64,000 bases of DNA from Lacrimispora sinapis (GCF_043633585.1 NZ_CP141832.1:1550001-1614000); one strand, 5' to 3'; counted from the first letter of the stretch, positions 32,016 through 40,966 are shown. Notes: generated from the letters alone by a model not told the origin. Translations and numbers: made by a program.

Positions 32016-32936
32016 ATGGCGGAAGACAAAAGGATTATTAGGAAGGCATTTACCAGAGTGGGGATTGGATATGGTACATTTTTAATGATAACCCTGGCTT
32101 TGCAGCTTGGGATCGGGACGCTTATAGCAGCGCTGTCTTTTCTTGGTGTTACCATTCCCATGGATAGCGACTGGTATATACTCTTCAGTTCTATGGCTAA
32201 TTATGTGGTGGGCGGTATAGTTACATATGTGATCATCAGGGAGATGCCTGTGATAAATAAACCCATTACCAGGAGGGCCGGTGGTAAATGGCTGGCTGCA
32301 GGTTTTCTGGTCTGCATCAGCGGCTTATACCTTGGGAATATGATCGGACAGGCATTGATGAGCCTGGTGTCCGCTTTACAGGGAAAACCCATGATAAATC
32401 CGGTGGAACAGGTTATAAACGGGCTGAGCGGCTGGACGATTTTTCTTACGATGGTAGTGATGGCTCCTATTTGTGAGGAGATTATATTCCGCAAGATTCT
32501 TATAGACCGGATCAGACTTTACGGAGATAAAGCGGCTATTGTTGTTTCCGGTTTTATTTTCGGACTGAGCCATGGAAATTTTTATCAGTTCTTTTATGCC
32601 TTTTTCCTTGGGATTGTATTTGCATATATTTATATACAGACGGGCAGACTTCGTTATACCATAGCATTTCACATGATGATCAATTTCCTTGGTTCTATCG
32701 TAGGGCTGAAGGTTCAAAATGTGCCCTGGCTGCTTGGTGTATACGGCATCTTTATAATGGGCGCAGTGATTGCCGGAATGGTTGTGTTCCTGCAAAACAG
32801 AAAGAACCTGGTGTTTCAGGCTGGAGGTCATGAAGCATGGGGAAAGGGAGCATTCAAGGTTCTGTTTTTAAATTTTGGGATGGTGTTCTTTTTTCTGGTA
32901 TCTGCCGTGACCTTTGTTATTTCGGAGATTTCGTAA
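32016..32936 (+). CDS. CPBP family intramembrane metalloprotease
   Basis: 306-residue membrane protein with about eight helices. The CPBP/Abi motif EEIIFRK (about 156-162), and the downstream FGLSHGNFYQFFYAF, provide the Glu-Glu and His residues of the glutamic/metallo active site of the CAAX protease family. ATG 32016 follows GCAGGAGGG; an earlier ATG at 31944 would sit just after the terminator T run. Substrate is unknown; roles range from peptide maturation to bacteriocin immunity. Confidence 0.85.
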   Translation: MAEDKRIIRKAFTRVGIGYGTFLMITLALQLGIGTLIAALSFLGVTIPMDSDWYILFSSMANYVVGGIVTYVIIREMPVINKPITRRAGGKWLAAGFLVCISGLYLGNMIGQALMSLVSALQGKPMINPVEQVINGLSGWTIFLTMVVMAPICEEIIFRKILIDRIRLYGDKAAIVVSGFIFGLSHGNFYQFFYAFFLGIVFAYIYIQTGRLRYTIAFHMMINFLGSIVGLKVQNVPWLLGVYGIFIMGAVIAGMVVFLQNRKNLVFQAGGHEAWGKGAFKVLFLNFGMVFFFLVSAVTFVISEIS

Positions 32937-32959
32937 AAGCAAGATTTCGTAAAAGCCGG

Positions 32960-32988
32960 TTGACACATATCTCCAATTATGTTACATT
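32960..32988 (+). promoter_or_regulatory. leuS leader promoter
   Basis: TTGACA (32960-32965), 17-base spacer, TACATT (32983-32988). A 14-base tandem duplication (GATTTCGTAAAAGC, twice) lies just upstream across the preceding stop codon. Confidence 0.6.
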
Positions 32989-32994
32989 TACAGT

Positions 32995-33291
32995 TAGCAA
33001 AAATACTGTGATTAGGAGTAGTAAGCAGTCTGAAGCATACAGAGAGCCGGCGGTTGGTGTAAGCCGGTTGGGGATGACAGCTGAACTGGCCTAGGAGTAG
33101 CGTACGGAAGGAAGTTTATGGCTTCTGTGTAGGTATTGCCGGAGACCTGACCGTTACAGCAGGCGGATATGAAGGTTGTATCCGATTGAGAGCATACGAG
33201 CAATGTATGAAATAGAGTGGTACCACGCGGTAAATCCTGCGTCTCTATAGCCGTCCTTTGATGGCTTGAGGCGCTTTTTTATTTTAACCGT
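32995..33291 (+). promoter_or_regulatory. leucine T-box leader of leuS
   Basis: Stem I elements AGGAGTAGTA and AGAGAGCCGG, specifier context GAA-CTG-GCC with CTG (Leu) at 33086-33088, T-box AGAGTGGTACCACGCGG (33214-33230) and terminator GCGTCTC ... GAGGCGC plus six T residues (33238-33290). Uncharged tRNA-Leu would promote read-through into leuS. Confidence 0.9.
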
Positions 33292-33336
33292 GTGAATCTG
33301 ATCTAAGGGATATCCCTTTTAAAAGGAGGAAATTTT

Positions 33337-35751
33337 ATGGCAGCAGCTTACAACCACAGTGCCATTGAGAAGAAATGGCGTGAGAACTGGGCGAAGAATC
33401 CCATCAATGTGAATGATGGAAAGAAACCAAAATATTATTGTCTGGATATGTTCCCATATCCGTCCGGAAGCGGGCTTCATGTAGGACACTGGAGAGGCTA
33501 TGTAATCTCTGATGTATGGAGCCGGTATCAGATATTAAAAGGCCATTATGTGATTCATCCCATGGGCTGGGATGCCTTTGGTCTTCCGGCTGAGAATTAT
33601 GCCATCAAGATGGGAGTCCATCCGGCAAAATCCACAGCGGAAAATGTATCCAACATCAAACGGCAGATCAATGAGATCTCCGCTGTCTATGACTGGGATA
33701 TGGAGGTCAATACAACAGACCCCGAATTTTACAAATGGACGCAGTGGATCTTTGTACAGATGTTTAAAAAAGGACTGGCCTATGAGAAGGAATTCCCCAT
33801 TAACTGGTGTCCTTCCTGTAAGACCGGACTTGCCAACGAAGAAGTGGTCAACGGCTGCTGCGAACGCTGCGGTACCGCTGTAACAAAGAAAAATTTAAGA
33901 CAGTGGATGCTGAAAATCACTGCTTATGCGGACCGGCTGTTAAAGGATCTTGACAAGCTTGACTGGCCGGAAAAAGTGAAGAAAATGCAAAGTGACTGGA
34001 TCGGCAAGTCCTATGGTGCTGAGGTAAATTTTAAAGTAGACGGCAGAGACGAATCCATCACCGTATATACAACCAGACCTGACACTTTACATGGTGCCAC
34101 CTTTATGGTGCTTGCGCCGGAGCATGAGCTTGCAGCAGCTCTTGCAACGGAGGAGAACAAGGAAGCGGTTGAAGCCTATATTTATGATTCTTCCATGAAA
34201 TCCAACGTAGACCGTCTTCAGGACAAAGAAAAGACCGGTGTATTTACCGGAAGCTATGCAATAAATCCTTTAAACGGGGCTAAAGTACCGATCTGGCTTT
34301 CTGATTACGTGCTGGCCGATTACGGTACCGGAGCCATTATGTGCGTACCTGCCCATGATGACAGAGACTTTGAGTTTGCGAAGAAGTTTCATATTCCGAT
34401 CATCCAGGTCATTGCAAAAGACGGTAAGGAAATCGAAAACTTAACAGAAGCTTATACCGATGCAAACGGAATTATGATCAATTCCGGCGAGTGGAACGGC
34501 ATGGAATCCTCGGTACTTAAAAAAGAGGCTCCGGCCATGATTGAAAAAAGAGGGCTGGGCAAAAAGACGGAAAACTTCAAGCTTCGTGACTGGGTGTTCT
34601 CCAGACAGCGTTACTGGGGGGAACCAATCCCGATCATTCACTGTCCTCACTGCGGCAATGTTCCGGTGCCGGAAGATCAGCTTCCTCTCAAACTGCCTGA
34701 GGTGGAAAGCTATCAGCCCACCGGAACAGGGGAATCCCCGCTTGCCGGCATTGACGAATGGGTGAATACCACCTGCCCTCAGTGCGGCGCTCCTGCAAAG
34801 AGAGAGACCAATACCATGCCTCAGTGGGCCGGTTCCTCCTGGTACTTCCTCCGCTATGTAGACAGTCATAATGATAAGGAGTTGGTATCCAGAGAGAAAG
34901 CAGAAAAATATCTTCCCGTGGATATGTATATCGGCGGCGTGGAGCATGCGGTGCTTCACCTTCTGTATTCCCGTTTCTACACCAAGTTTTTAAATGATAT
35001 CGGAGTTTTGGATTTTGATGAACCCTTTGTTAAGCTGTTCAATCAGGGCATGATTACCGGAAAGAACGGAATCAAGATGAGCAAGTCTAAGGGTAATGTA
35101 GTTTCTCCGGATGACCTTGTCCGTGACTACGGATGTGATTCGCTCCGTATGTATGAGCTGTTCGTGGGCCCGCCGGAACTTGATGCAGAATGGGATGACA
35201 GAGGAATCGAAGGAGTCAGCCGTTTCTTGAACCGTTTCTGGAACCTGGTGACTGAAAGCTGCGGCAAGGACGTAAAAGCCACCAAGGAGATGATCCGTCT
35301 TCGCAATAAGCTGATATTTGATATTGACCAGCGTTTTAATCAGTTCAATTTGAATACGGTCATTTCCGGATTTATGGAATACAACAACAAACTGATTGAG
35401 CTTGCAAAGAAGAACGGAGGCATAGACAAAGAAACTCTTAAGACCTTCGTTATCCTTCTTGCTCCATTTGCACCTCACATCGGAGAAGAATTGTGGCGTC
35501 AGCTTGGAGAAGGAGATTCCGTATTCCATGCACAGTGGCCGGAATGTGACAAGGAGGCCATGAAGGACGATGAAATTGAAGTGGCCGTTCAGGTCAACGG
35601 AAAAACAAGAGCAGTCGTCACTCTTCCTGCGGACGTATCCAAAGAAGATGCCATTCAGGCAGGGAAAGAGCTGATTTCTGATAAACTAACAGGAACCATT
35701 GTGAAAGAAATTTATGTCCCCGGCAGAATTGTAAATATCGTCTGCAAATAG
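33337..35751 (+). CDS. leuS: leucyl-tRNA synthetase
   Basis: 804-residue class I synthetase. HIGH-type motif PYPSGSGLHVGHWRGY (about 41-56), zinc-like knuckles CPSCKTG, the CP1 editing domain (about 225-400, TTRPDTLHGATF and CVPAHDDRDFEFA), and KMSKSKGNV (about 577-585), followed by the anticodon-binding and C-terminal domains ending in IYVPGRIVNIVCK. It charges tRNA-Leu and hydrolyses mischarged products. Preceded by a leucine T-box. Ribosome site AAAAGGAGG. Confidence 0.97.
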   Translation: MAAAYNHSAIEKKWRENWAKNPINVNDGKKPKYYCLDMFPYPSGSGLHVGHWRGYVISDVWSRYQILKGHYVIHPMGWDAFGLPAENYAIKMGVHPAKSTAENVSNIKRQINEISAVYDWDMEVNTTDPEFYKWTQWIFVQMFKKGLAYEKEFPINWCPSCKTGLANEEVVNGCCERCGTAVTKKNLRQWMLKITAYADRLLKDLDKLDWPEKVKKMQSDWIGKSYGAEVNFKVDGRDESITVYTTRPDTLHGATFMVLAPEHELAAALATEENKEAVEAYIYDSSMKSNVDRLQDKEKTGVFTGSYAINPLNGAKVPIWLSDYVLADYGTGAIMCVPAHDDRDFEFAKKFHIPIIQVIAKDGKEIENLTEAYTDANGIMINSGEWNGMESSVLKKEAPAMIEKRGLGKKTENFKLRDWVFSRQRYWGEPIPIIHCPHCGNVPVPEDQLPLKLPEVESYQPTGTGESPLAGIDEWVNTTCPQCGAPAKRETNTMPQWAGSSWYFLRYVDSHNDKELVSREKAEKYLPVDMYIGGVEHAVLHLLYSRFYTKFLNDIGVLDFDEPFVKLFNQGMITGKNGIKMSKSKGNVVSPDDLVRDYGCDSLRMYELFVGPPELDAEWDDRGIEGVSRFLNRFWNLVTESCGKDVKATKEMIRLRNKLIFDIDQRFNQFNLNTVISGFMEYNNKLIELAKKNGGIDKETLKTFVILLAPFAPHIGEELWRQLGEGDSVFHAQWPECDKEAMKDDEIEVAVQVNGKTRAVVTLPADVSKEDAIQAGKELISDKLTGTIVKEIYVPGRIVNIVCK

Positions 35752-35780
35752 GCGTCCATTTTTCTTTGAAATAATTGGTA

Positions 35781-35827
35781 ATAAGGACATTATGGCCTGT
35801 CAGCATGGTCTGTAATGTCCTTATTAT
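35781..35827 (+). terminator. terminator after leuS
   Basis: ATAAGGACATTA ... TAATGTCCTTAT, twelve perfect pairs. T-rich tail is short. Confidence 0.65.
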
Positions 35828-35919
35828 AAGTATAAAATGATGCATATATTTTATTGTCCATATATCATAAATAATTATGAATATAAAAAATAATGCAGAA
35901 ATTCAGAAAGGCATAAAAA

Positions 35920-36546
35920 ATGGATCAATTTATTATACAGGCAATGAATCACTATGGTTATCTCGCTATCATGGTTTTTGTGATCCTTGAAAACATTCTT
36001 CCTTTTATCCCCTCAGAACTGGTGCTCACTTTTGCCGGATGGATGACCACCCAGTCGGCGATGACCATAGCAGGAGTGGTGATTGGTGCCACTGTTTTAT
36101 CTGTGATTGGTTCCCTTCTGCTATATGGAGCCGGACGGTTCCTTTCCGAAGACAGACTCGCTGCACTTGTTGATACAAAGATTGGAAGGTTTCTCGGCTT
36201 TAAGAAAGAAGACATCTATAAATCTACAGACTGGTTTCATAAAAAGGGGAAATATACTGTTCTGTTCTGCAGATGTGTTCCTGTTTTAAGATGTCTGATT
36301 TCTTTGCCGGCCGGTACTGCCAGAATGAATGTATTTACTTTTATCATATTTACGGCTGTCGGTTCTTTTTTCTGGAACCTTCTGCTCGTAAACCTGGGTG
36401 CGGCTGCCGGGAATAACTGGGAAGCAATCGTACATAAAGTCGGGTTTGCCACCTCCATGATTGGGATTTTGATCCTTGCAGCGGGAGGTATCGCTTTGCT
36501 GATGTTTTTAAAGAAGCGCATCCGCAGAGCAAAGTCTGAATACTAA
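35920..36546 (+). CDS. DedA family membrane protein
   Basis: 208 residues with four to five membrane helices. Family marks include the E-x-x-x-P segment ENILPFIPSELVLTFAG (about 24-40), the F/Y-x-R-x3-R-x3 region CRCVPVLRCLISLPAGTARMN (shown in part, about 118-135) and a final basic tail. DedA proteins act in undecaprenyl-phosphate or lipid recycling and envelope homeostasis. It is alone on its strand; the next genes are convergent 10 bases away. Confidence 0.9.
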   Translation: MDQFIIQAMNHYGYLAIMVFVILENILPFIPSELVLTFAGWMTTQSAMTIAGVVIGATVLSVIGSLLLYGAGRFLSEDRLAALVDTKIGRFLGFKKEDIYKSTDWFHKKGKYTVLFCRCVPVLRCLISLPAGTARMNVFTFIIFTAVGSFFWNLLLVNLGAAAGNNWEAIVHKVGFATSMIGILILAAGGIALLMFLKKRIRRAKSEY

Positions 36547-36556
36547 TGTTTTTTTG

Positions 36557-36844
36557 TTATTTTTTATTTCGTCTCATTAAATTCTTAGAGAGCATTCGTA
36601 GGGTATCCACCCGGTTTTTTTCGGCAGGAGTCATATTGGCGCTCATGATGGAGACGAGCAGGTCGGTTTCTTCATCGTTAAACTGGATGCCTCTCTGACT
36701 TGCTTCCGCATTTAAAGCTAAAAGGGTGGTCATAAGCTGGTCCTTTGGAGCGTATTCCACCTTAGCGGCAAATTCCGTCAGCATGGAAATTTTCTGGGGA
36801 TTCATTTTTTTGAGCCTTGGATCTTGTTTCCAGTTGGAGTTCAT
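36557..36844 (-). CDS. conserved small protein, unknown function
   Basis: 95 residues, helical, charged (MNPQKISMLTEFAAKVEY, NMTPAEKNRVDTLRMLSKN). No motif or membrane segment. It follows another small helical protein of similar character on the same strand by 53 bases with a GAAAGGAAGG ribosome site. The two share a layout of a helix with an M-x-x-x-L-P/L pattern plus a C-terminal T-L-R/Q-L-M-S helix, hinting at distant relation. Conserved-protein status in Lachnospiraceae is from general recollection only. Confidence 0.65.
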   Translation of the reverse strand: MNSNWKQDPRLKKMNPQKISMLTEFAAKVEYAPKDQLMTTLLALNAEASQRGIQFNDEETDLLVSIMSANMTPAEKNRVDTLRMLSKNLMRRNKK

Positions 36845-36897
36845 AGATTCGTATCCTTCCTTTCGGTGAGTGATATAGATTCCTGTGGGAATAATGA

Positions 36898-37455
36898 TTA
36901 ATTCATCTGCTGCATGGCGGACATCATAAGCTGCAAGGTTTCAAAACGGGATTGCTGTTCCGGAGGTATGAAATTTTTCAGCTGTTCAAAGGACAGCCTT
37001 CCAAGAGGATTATTCTGACGGCGGGGATTCTGGGATTTGTTCTGTCCGTCGGATTTGTTCTTTCCGTCTGATTGCTGCTGTGCCTGTACCGGGATGGTAG
37101 AAGTAGGAACGGTTTCCTGATAAGCTCCGGCCAGTTTGAATCCCTGGAAAAAATTGATGATAAGATCAATAAGGTCCTGCTCGGATTGATTGGCATAGGG
37201 CTTTATGGTATTCAGCATTTCAAGAGGGGAATCGGGGGATTGCCTGTCTCCGGCCGAACAGATTCCCATAGCAGCTACTTCTCCTTCTTCAAATAAATTT
37301 ATGGTGCGCTGCAGCTCGTTAAATTTAATAAAGGTCGAGATGAAACGTTGATGGGTAACGTTCATATAAGGCAGGGCAGCCTTCATCATTTGAAGATGGT
37401 TATTATTGATGAGGGAGTCCAGATCATTTGCAGGGACGTTTTCTTCATGATTCAT
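36898..37455 (-). CDS. helical protein with Gln/Asn-rich linker, unknown
   Basis: 185 residues: an N-terminal helical domain (1-115), a low-complexity Gln/Asn/Lys linker (about 120-150, QQQSDGKNKSDGQNKSQNP) and a C-terminal helix (EQLKNFIPPEQQSRFETLQL). No known motif. Its start at 37455 faces the small gene at 37532 across a 76-base region containing a long perfect palindrome, so the pair may be controlled together. Start supported by AAGGATATTAA weakly. Confidence 0.65.
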   Translation of the reverse strand: MNHEENVPANDLDSLINNNHLQMMKAALPYMNVTHQRFISTFIKFNELQRTINLFEEGEVAAMGICSAGDRQSPDSPLEMLNTIKPYANQSEQDLIDLIINFFQGFKLAGAYQETVPTSTIPVQAQQQSDGKNKSDGQNKSQNPRRQNNPLGRLSFEQLKNFIPPEQQSRFETLQLMMSAMQQMN

Positions 37456-37479
37456 AGTTTAATATCCTTACTTTTCTTG

Positions 37480-37508
37480 TTGACAATATATGCAGCTGCA
37501 TATATTAG
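37480..37508 (+). promoter_or_regulatory. promoter with 22-bp palindromic operator
   Basis: TTGACA (37480-37485), 17-base spacer, TATTAG (37503-37508). The spacer is filled by a perfect palindrome centred between 37495 and 37496 (core ATATATGCAGCTGCATATAT, 37486-37505, extending one base each side). Bound protein would exclude polymerase from this promoter and could affect the divergent gene. Confidence 0.55.
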
Positions 37509-37531
37509 TATTACAGGAGAGTGATATAGAT

Positions 37532-37681
37532 ATGAGAAGCAGATTAATTATAGATGGAAATGCTGTATATGAAATTGATGATGAGTGTATGAATAGGAAA
37601 CAGAACCGGAATACAGGGAAAGGAAGCGGAAGCCAAAGCCCTTTTACAAGACCGGGGCAAGAGAACAATCAAAGACGCTGA
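37532..37681 (+). CDS. small conserved protein, unknown
   Basis: 49 residues beginning MRSRLIIDGNAVYEIDDEC and ending in a Gly/Ser/Gln-rich tail. ATG 37532 has CAGGAGAG upstream with good spacing; a longer frame from 37490 would start in the operator. No known motif; the tight N-terminal sequence with Asp/Glu/Cys looks constrained. It has its own promoter and terminator, which supports it being real. Confidence 0.65.
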   Translation: MRSRLIIDGNAVYEIDDECMNRKQNRNTGKGSGSQSPFTRPGQENNQRR

Positions 37682-37688
37682 TGGATGA

Positions 37689-37730
37689 AAACAAGGCCCG
37701 ATCCTATGAAAGGATTGGGCCTTGTTTTAT
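37689..37730 (+). terminator. terminator after the 49-residue gene
   Basis: ACAAGGCCCGATCCT ... AGGATTGGGCCTTGT (one wobble) then TTTTAT. Its A-rich left flank may also serve the convergent Cys/Gly-rich gene. Confidence 0.75.
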
Positions 37731-37738
37731 GTTTGCGT

Positions 37739-37972
37739 TTAGCAGCAGAAGTTATTTCCGCAGCCGAAACCGTTACCGCCGCAGCAGCAGAGAAGAAGGA
37801 TGATCCAAATCCAACTACCGCATCCATCATTTCCACATCCGCCACAACTGTTGCCAAAACCGTTACCGCCGCAGCAGCAAAGGATCAGGATAAGCCAAAT
37901 AATATTGCCACATCCACTATTTCCTCCGTTGTCACATCCGCATCCACAGTTAGTTGCTGCCAGATCACTCAT
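37739..37972 (-). CDS. Cys/Gly-rich peptide with two hydrophobic-CCCGGNGFG repeats
   Basis: 77 residues made of two near-identical units: a glycine/cysteine/asparagine-rich turn, a short hydrophobic segment (IIWLILIL; IWIILLL) and CCCGGNGFG. About 18 percent of residues are Cys. There is no signal peptide. ATG 37972 follows GGAGGAACCAAT. Small Gly/Cys-rich hydrophobic peptides of this style occur in Firmicutes spores and membranes, but I cannot assign a family. The same repeats appear at DNA level. Confidence 0.7.
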   Translation of the reverse strand: MSDLAATNCGCGCDNGGNSGCGNIIWLILILCCCGGNGFGNSCGGCGNDGCGSWIWIILLLCCCGGNGFGCGNNFCC

Positions 37973-38127
37973 ATTGGTTCCTCCAAATAATTTGTTTACA
38001 ATGTAAGTGTATGAATATCAGCTTGCCACTGTTTCCACATTTTTTCGTAAAATTTTATATTTGTTATGATTGAACTTATCCAATTCTTGTGTATAATTAG
38101 TAACAACAGGGAAATAAGGAGCAAATG

Positions 38128-39306
38128 ATGGAAAAATTATATTATGAAAGACCCTATCGGAAAACGTTTGAAGCAAAGGTGCTGAGCTGTAACCCCGGAA
38201 AGGACGGGCTTTATGAGGTGGTACTGGACCGGACGGCCTTTTACCCGGAGGGCGGCGGCCAGCCGGCAGATACAGGAAAACTGGGAGAGGCAGCAGTCCT
38301 TGATGTGAGGGAAGATGCAAAAGGGATTGTTCATATAACGGACGGAAAGGTTTTGACCGGCAGCACGGTAACGGGAACCATTGACTGGGAAAGAAGATTC
38401 ACCCATATGCAGAATCACTCAGGCGAACATCTGCTATCAGGAATCATACATAAGCATTATGGCTATGATAATGTAGGATTTCATATGGGAAAAGAGGAGA
38501 TAACCGTTGATTTTAACGGAGTTCTTTCCTGGGATCAGATAGAAGCCGCAGAAACTAAAGCCAACGAATTGATATGGGAGAATGTTTCCATACAGGAATC
38601 CTATCCTTCCAAAGAAGAACTATCTCTGCTGGAATACCGCAGTAAAAAGGAATTGAGCGGGCAGGTCCGCATCATAGAGATTCCGGGGGGAGATGTATGT
38701 GCCTGCTGCGGAACTCATGTAAATACGACCGGAGAAATTGGAATCATAAAGGTGACCGGACTGATGAACTATAAAGGCGGAGTCAGAATCACCATTCTGT
38801 GCGGAAAGATGGCTCTTGAGGATTACCGGAAAAAGCAAAAATCTGTATCCGGCATTTCCGCACTTTTTTCAGCCAGGCCCGATGAAATTCTGGAAGCCGC
38901 GCAGAAACTGAAAGAAGAAAAGTTGAAAAGGGAGAGCAGGATCAATCAGCTGGTGAAGGAACTGCTGGAGAAAAAGGTCATGGAATTTCCGGTATCCGAT
39001 CAACCGCTTCTGGTTGTTGAACGTGGACTGGCTCCTGCAGAATTAAGACAGTATTGTACTATGCTGTGTGAAAAAAACAAAGGAAGCATCGTTCTTATAT
39101 GCTCCGGAGAAGAAGACATGTATCAATTTGCATTAGGAAGCAGCTTTGCGGACATGCGCCTGCTCTGCAAGACGATGATCAGCAGACTAAATGGCAGAGG
39201 CGGCGGAAGTGCTAAGATGGCACAGGGTACCTTTCATGCTTTCATGAAGGAGATCAAAGACGTCTTTCAGGAAGAAATAAAAGGAGAATATCATGGAATT
39301 GAATGA
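38128..39306 (+). CDS. alanyl-tRNA editing protein (AlaX-L type)
   Basis: 392 residues: a threonyl/alanyl-tRNA second additional domain with zinc ligands in HSGEHLLSG (about 95-103) and C-A-C-C-G-T-H (about 190-196), the hairpin DRTAFYPEGGGQPADTG (about 34-50), and a C-terminal DHHA1 domain with GRGGGSAKMAQG (about 361-372). It hydrolyses Ser- or Gly-tRNA-Ala in trans. ATG 38128 (6 bases from AGGAG) is favoured over ATG 38125. The following membrane-protein gene overlaps its end by 14 bases. Confidence 0.9.
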   Translation: MEKLYYERPYRKTFEAKVLSCNPGKDGLYEVVLDRTAFYPEGGGQPADTGKLGEAAVLDVREDAKGIVHITDGKVLTGSTVTGTIDWERRFTHMQNHSGEHLLSGIIHKHYGYDNVGFHMGKEEITVDFNGVLSWDQIEAAETKANELIWENVSIQESYPSKEELSLLEYRSKKELSGQVRIIEIPGGDVCACCGTHVNTTGEIGIIKVTGLMNYKGGVRITILCGKMALEDYRKKQKSVSGISALFSARPDEILEAAQKLKEEKLKRESRINQLVKELLEKKVMEFPVSDQPLLVVERGLAPAELRQYCTMLCEKNKGSIVLICSGEEDMYQFALGSSFADMRLLCKTMISRLNGRGGGSAKMAQGTFHAFMKEIKDVFQEEIKGEYHGIE

Positions 39307-40441
39307 CAATACTATTAAAAAGCTTCGCTGGCTGATCGTATTTGCGGTCGTAGCAGTGGTGGCCGGTTTTAATTACCGGAGCCTGTTTGGTTTTGCAGTA
39401 AAGTTATTTGGATTTTTGACTCCCCTTTTTTTGGGGGGAGTATTGGCTTTTATCCTTAACGTACCGATGCAGAGGATTGAAAAACTTCTGCCGCTGAAGA
39501 AAGAGAGCAAGGCCCTCAGACCCCTAAGTCTGTGCCTTTCGATTGTATTTGTGGTGGGAATCGTAGTTCTTGTGATTTTTGTGGTAATGCCCCAGGTAAT
39601 TGATACCCTCCTAAGTTTGCAGAACAGCATCCCTGCTTTTCTCACAAGGGCAAAAGAAGAAGCAGAATTGTTGTTTGTCCAATTCCCTGAGATCGCAGAT
39701 TATATCAATGGCATTCAGATTGACTGGAAATCCTTTTTAAACCGTGTGGTTGAATTTTTGACCACAGGTGCAGGCACTGTGCTTACTTCAACGCTGTCTG
39801 CAGCCATGTCCATTATAAGCGGTGTTACCACATTTTTCATTGGATTTGTATTTGCCATTTACATTCTGCTTCAGAAGGAAACCCTGTCACGCCAGTTTAA
39901 GAAGCTGATGAGAGCATTTCTTCCGGAAGCCGTCACAAACCGGACTTTGGAAATCTTGCATCTGATCTATGAGACTTTTTCCAGCTTCTTTGCCGGCCAG
40001 TGTCTGGAAGCTGTAATCCTTGGAAGTATGTTCTTTGTTGTACTTTCCGTCTTTCAGCTTCCCTACGCACTGCTCATAGGTGTGTTGATTGCGTTTACAG
40101 CACTGATTCCCCTGTTTGGAGCATTTATAGGCTGTGTCATCGGAGCTTTCCTCATGCTGATGGTAGAACCAATCAATGCCCTTGTTTTTGTGATTATATT
40201 TTTCGTGCTTCAGCAGATAGAGGGCAATTTAATCTATCCCCATGTAGTTGGAAATTCCGTAGGTCTTCCTTCCATCTGGGTGCTGATGGCAGTGACCATC
40301 GGCGGCAGCACCATGGGAATCGTGGGAATGTTAATCTTCATTCCTTTATGTTCCGTACTGTATACCCTTCTTCGGGAGGAAGTCAATAAACGGTTAAGTA
40401 AAAGGTATCCTCCCAAAAAAGATAAGGCGGTCAAACCATAA
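39293..40441 (+). CDS. AI-2E family transporter
   Basis: 382-residue polytopic membrane protein with about seven to eight helices of the AI-2E/PerM family, with characteristic segments ALLIGVLIAFTALIPLFGAF and a final glycine/isoleucine-rich pair. Members transport varied small molecules or act as Na+/H+ antiporters; an autoinducer role is not implied. It begins within the end of the AlaX gene (14-base overlap), so is translationally coupled. Ribosome site AAAGGAG is within the upstream gene. Confidence 0.88.
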   Translation: MELNDNTIKKLRWLIVFAVVAVVAGFNYRSLFGFAVKLFGFLTPLFLGGVLAFILNVPMQRIEKLLPLKKESKALRPLSLCLSIVFVVGIVVLVIFVVMPQVIDTLLSLQNSIPAFLTRAKEEAELLFVQFPEIADYINGIQIDWKSFLNRVVEFLTTGAGTVLTSTLSAAMSIISGVTTFFIGFVFAIYILLQKETLSRQFKKLMRAFLPEAVTNRTLEILHLIYETFSSFFAGQCLEAVILGSMFFVVLSVFQLPYALLIGVLIAFTALIPLFGAFIGCVIGAFLMLMVEPINALVFVIIFFVLQQIEGNLIYPHVVGNSVGLPSIWVLMAVTIGGSTMGIVGMLIFIPLCSVLYTLLREEVNKRLSKRYPPKKDKAVKP

Positions 40442-40443
40442 AA

Positions 40444-40502
40444 AAGCCCCTGGCAGGCAGGCACACACATTCGTTGGTGCCCGTCTTTCAGGGGATTTTT
40501 AC
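40444..40502 (+). terminator. terminator after AI-2E gene
   Basis: CCCCTG ... CAGGGG outer stem with an inner GGCAC/GTGCC pairing, followed by ATTTTT. Confidence 0.65.
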
Positions 40503-40577
40503 ATGGTTCTTAAAATGACCGCCGGTCAGCGGCTTTCATTAAGTATTGTGGAGAACGTATTTTCCCATATTAAAATC

Positions 40578-40832
40578 TTAATCAAAATCGGCATGATAGA
40601 CCTTGTGTGGTGTATGGATGTCCACCGCACTCAAGTTAAACTGGTCCTCAAAGACCTGGATCTTGTATTCAAAAAAGGTGTCGTCTGTCTTTTTTGACAT
40701 GAAAACATAAGCGCCCGGTTCCTTGTCATCAATCTCATCGCAGATATCGTTGTAGATCTCTTCCCCGCTCACCGGACCTTCATAGCCGGCCATGCGGATT
40801 CTCTCTTCCATTGCCTGATAGAATTCTTCCAT
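40578..40832 (-). CDS. conserved acidic small protein, unknown
   Basis: 84 residues, strongly acidic (MEEFYQAMEERIRMAGYEG, DICDEIDDKEPGAY). ATG 40832 has ATGAGG 8 bases upstream; a longer frame lacks a ribosome site. It is mixed alpha/beta with no motif I recognise. It stands alone between convergent and divergent neighbours. Confidence 0.65.
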   Translation of the reverse strand: MEEFYQAMEERIRMAGYEGPVSGEEIYNDICDEIDDKEPGAYVFMSKKTDDTFFEYKIQVFEDQFNLSAVDIHTPHKVYHADFD

Positions 40833-40966
40833 AAAGCAGTACCTCATTTCTATTTGGTATGATACAGATACCATTATAAGCAATCTTTTGAGTTGCTGCA
40901 AGAATTACTTGAATCTTCTTAAAGAGGGTGTATAATAGGACAGGAATAAAATGGAGGTAAAGACAA

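Noticed and set aside
37685..37990. Plus-strand Ala/Thr-rich protein opposite the Cys/Gly peptide
   Set aside because: It is the antisense of the CCCGGNGFG repeats, has no ribosome site and begins inside a terminator.
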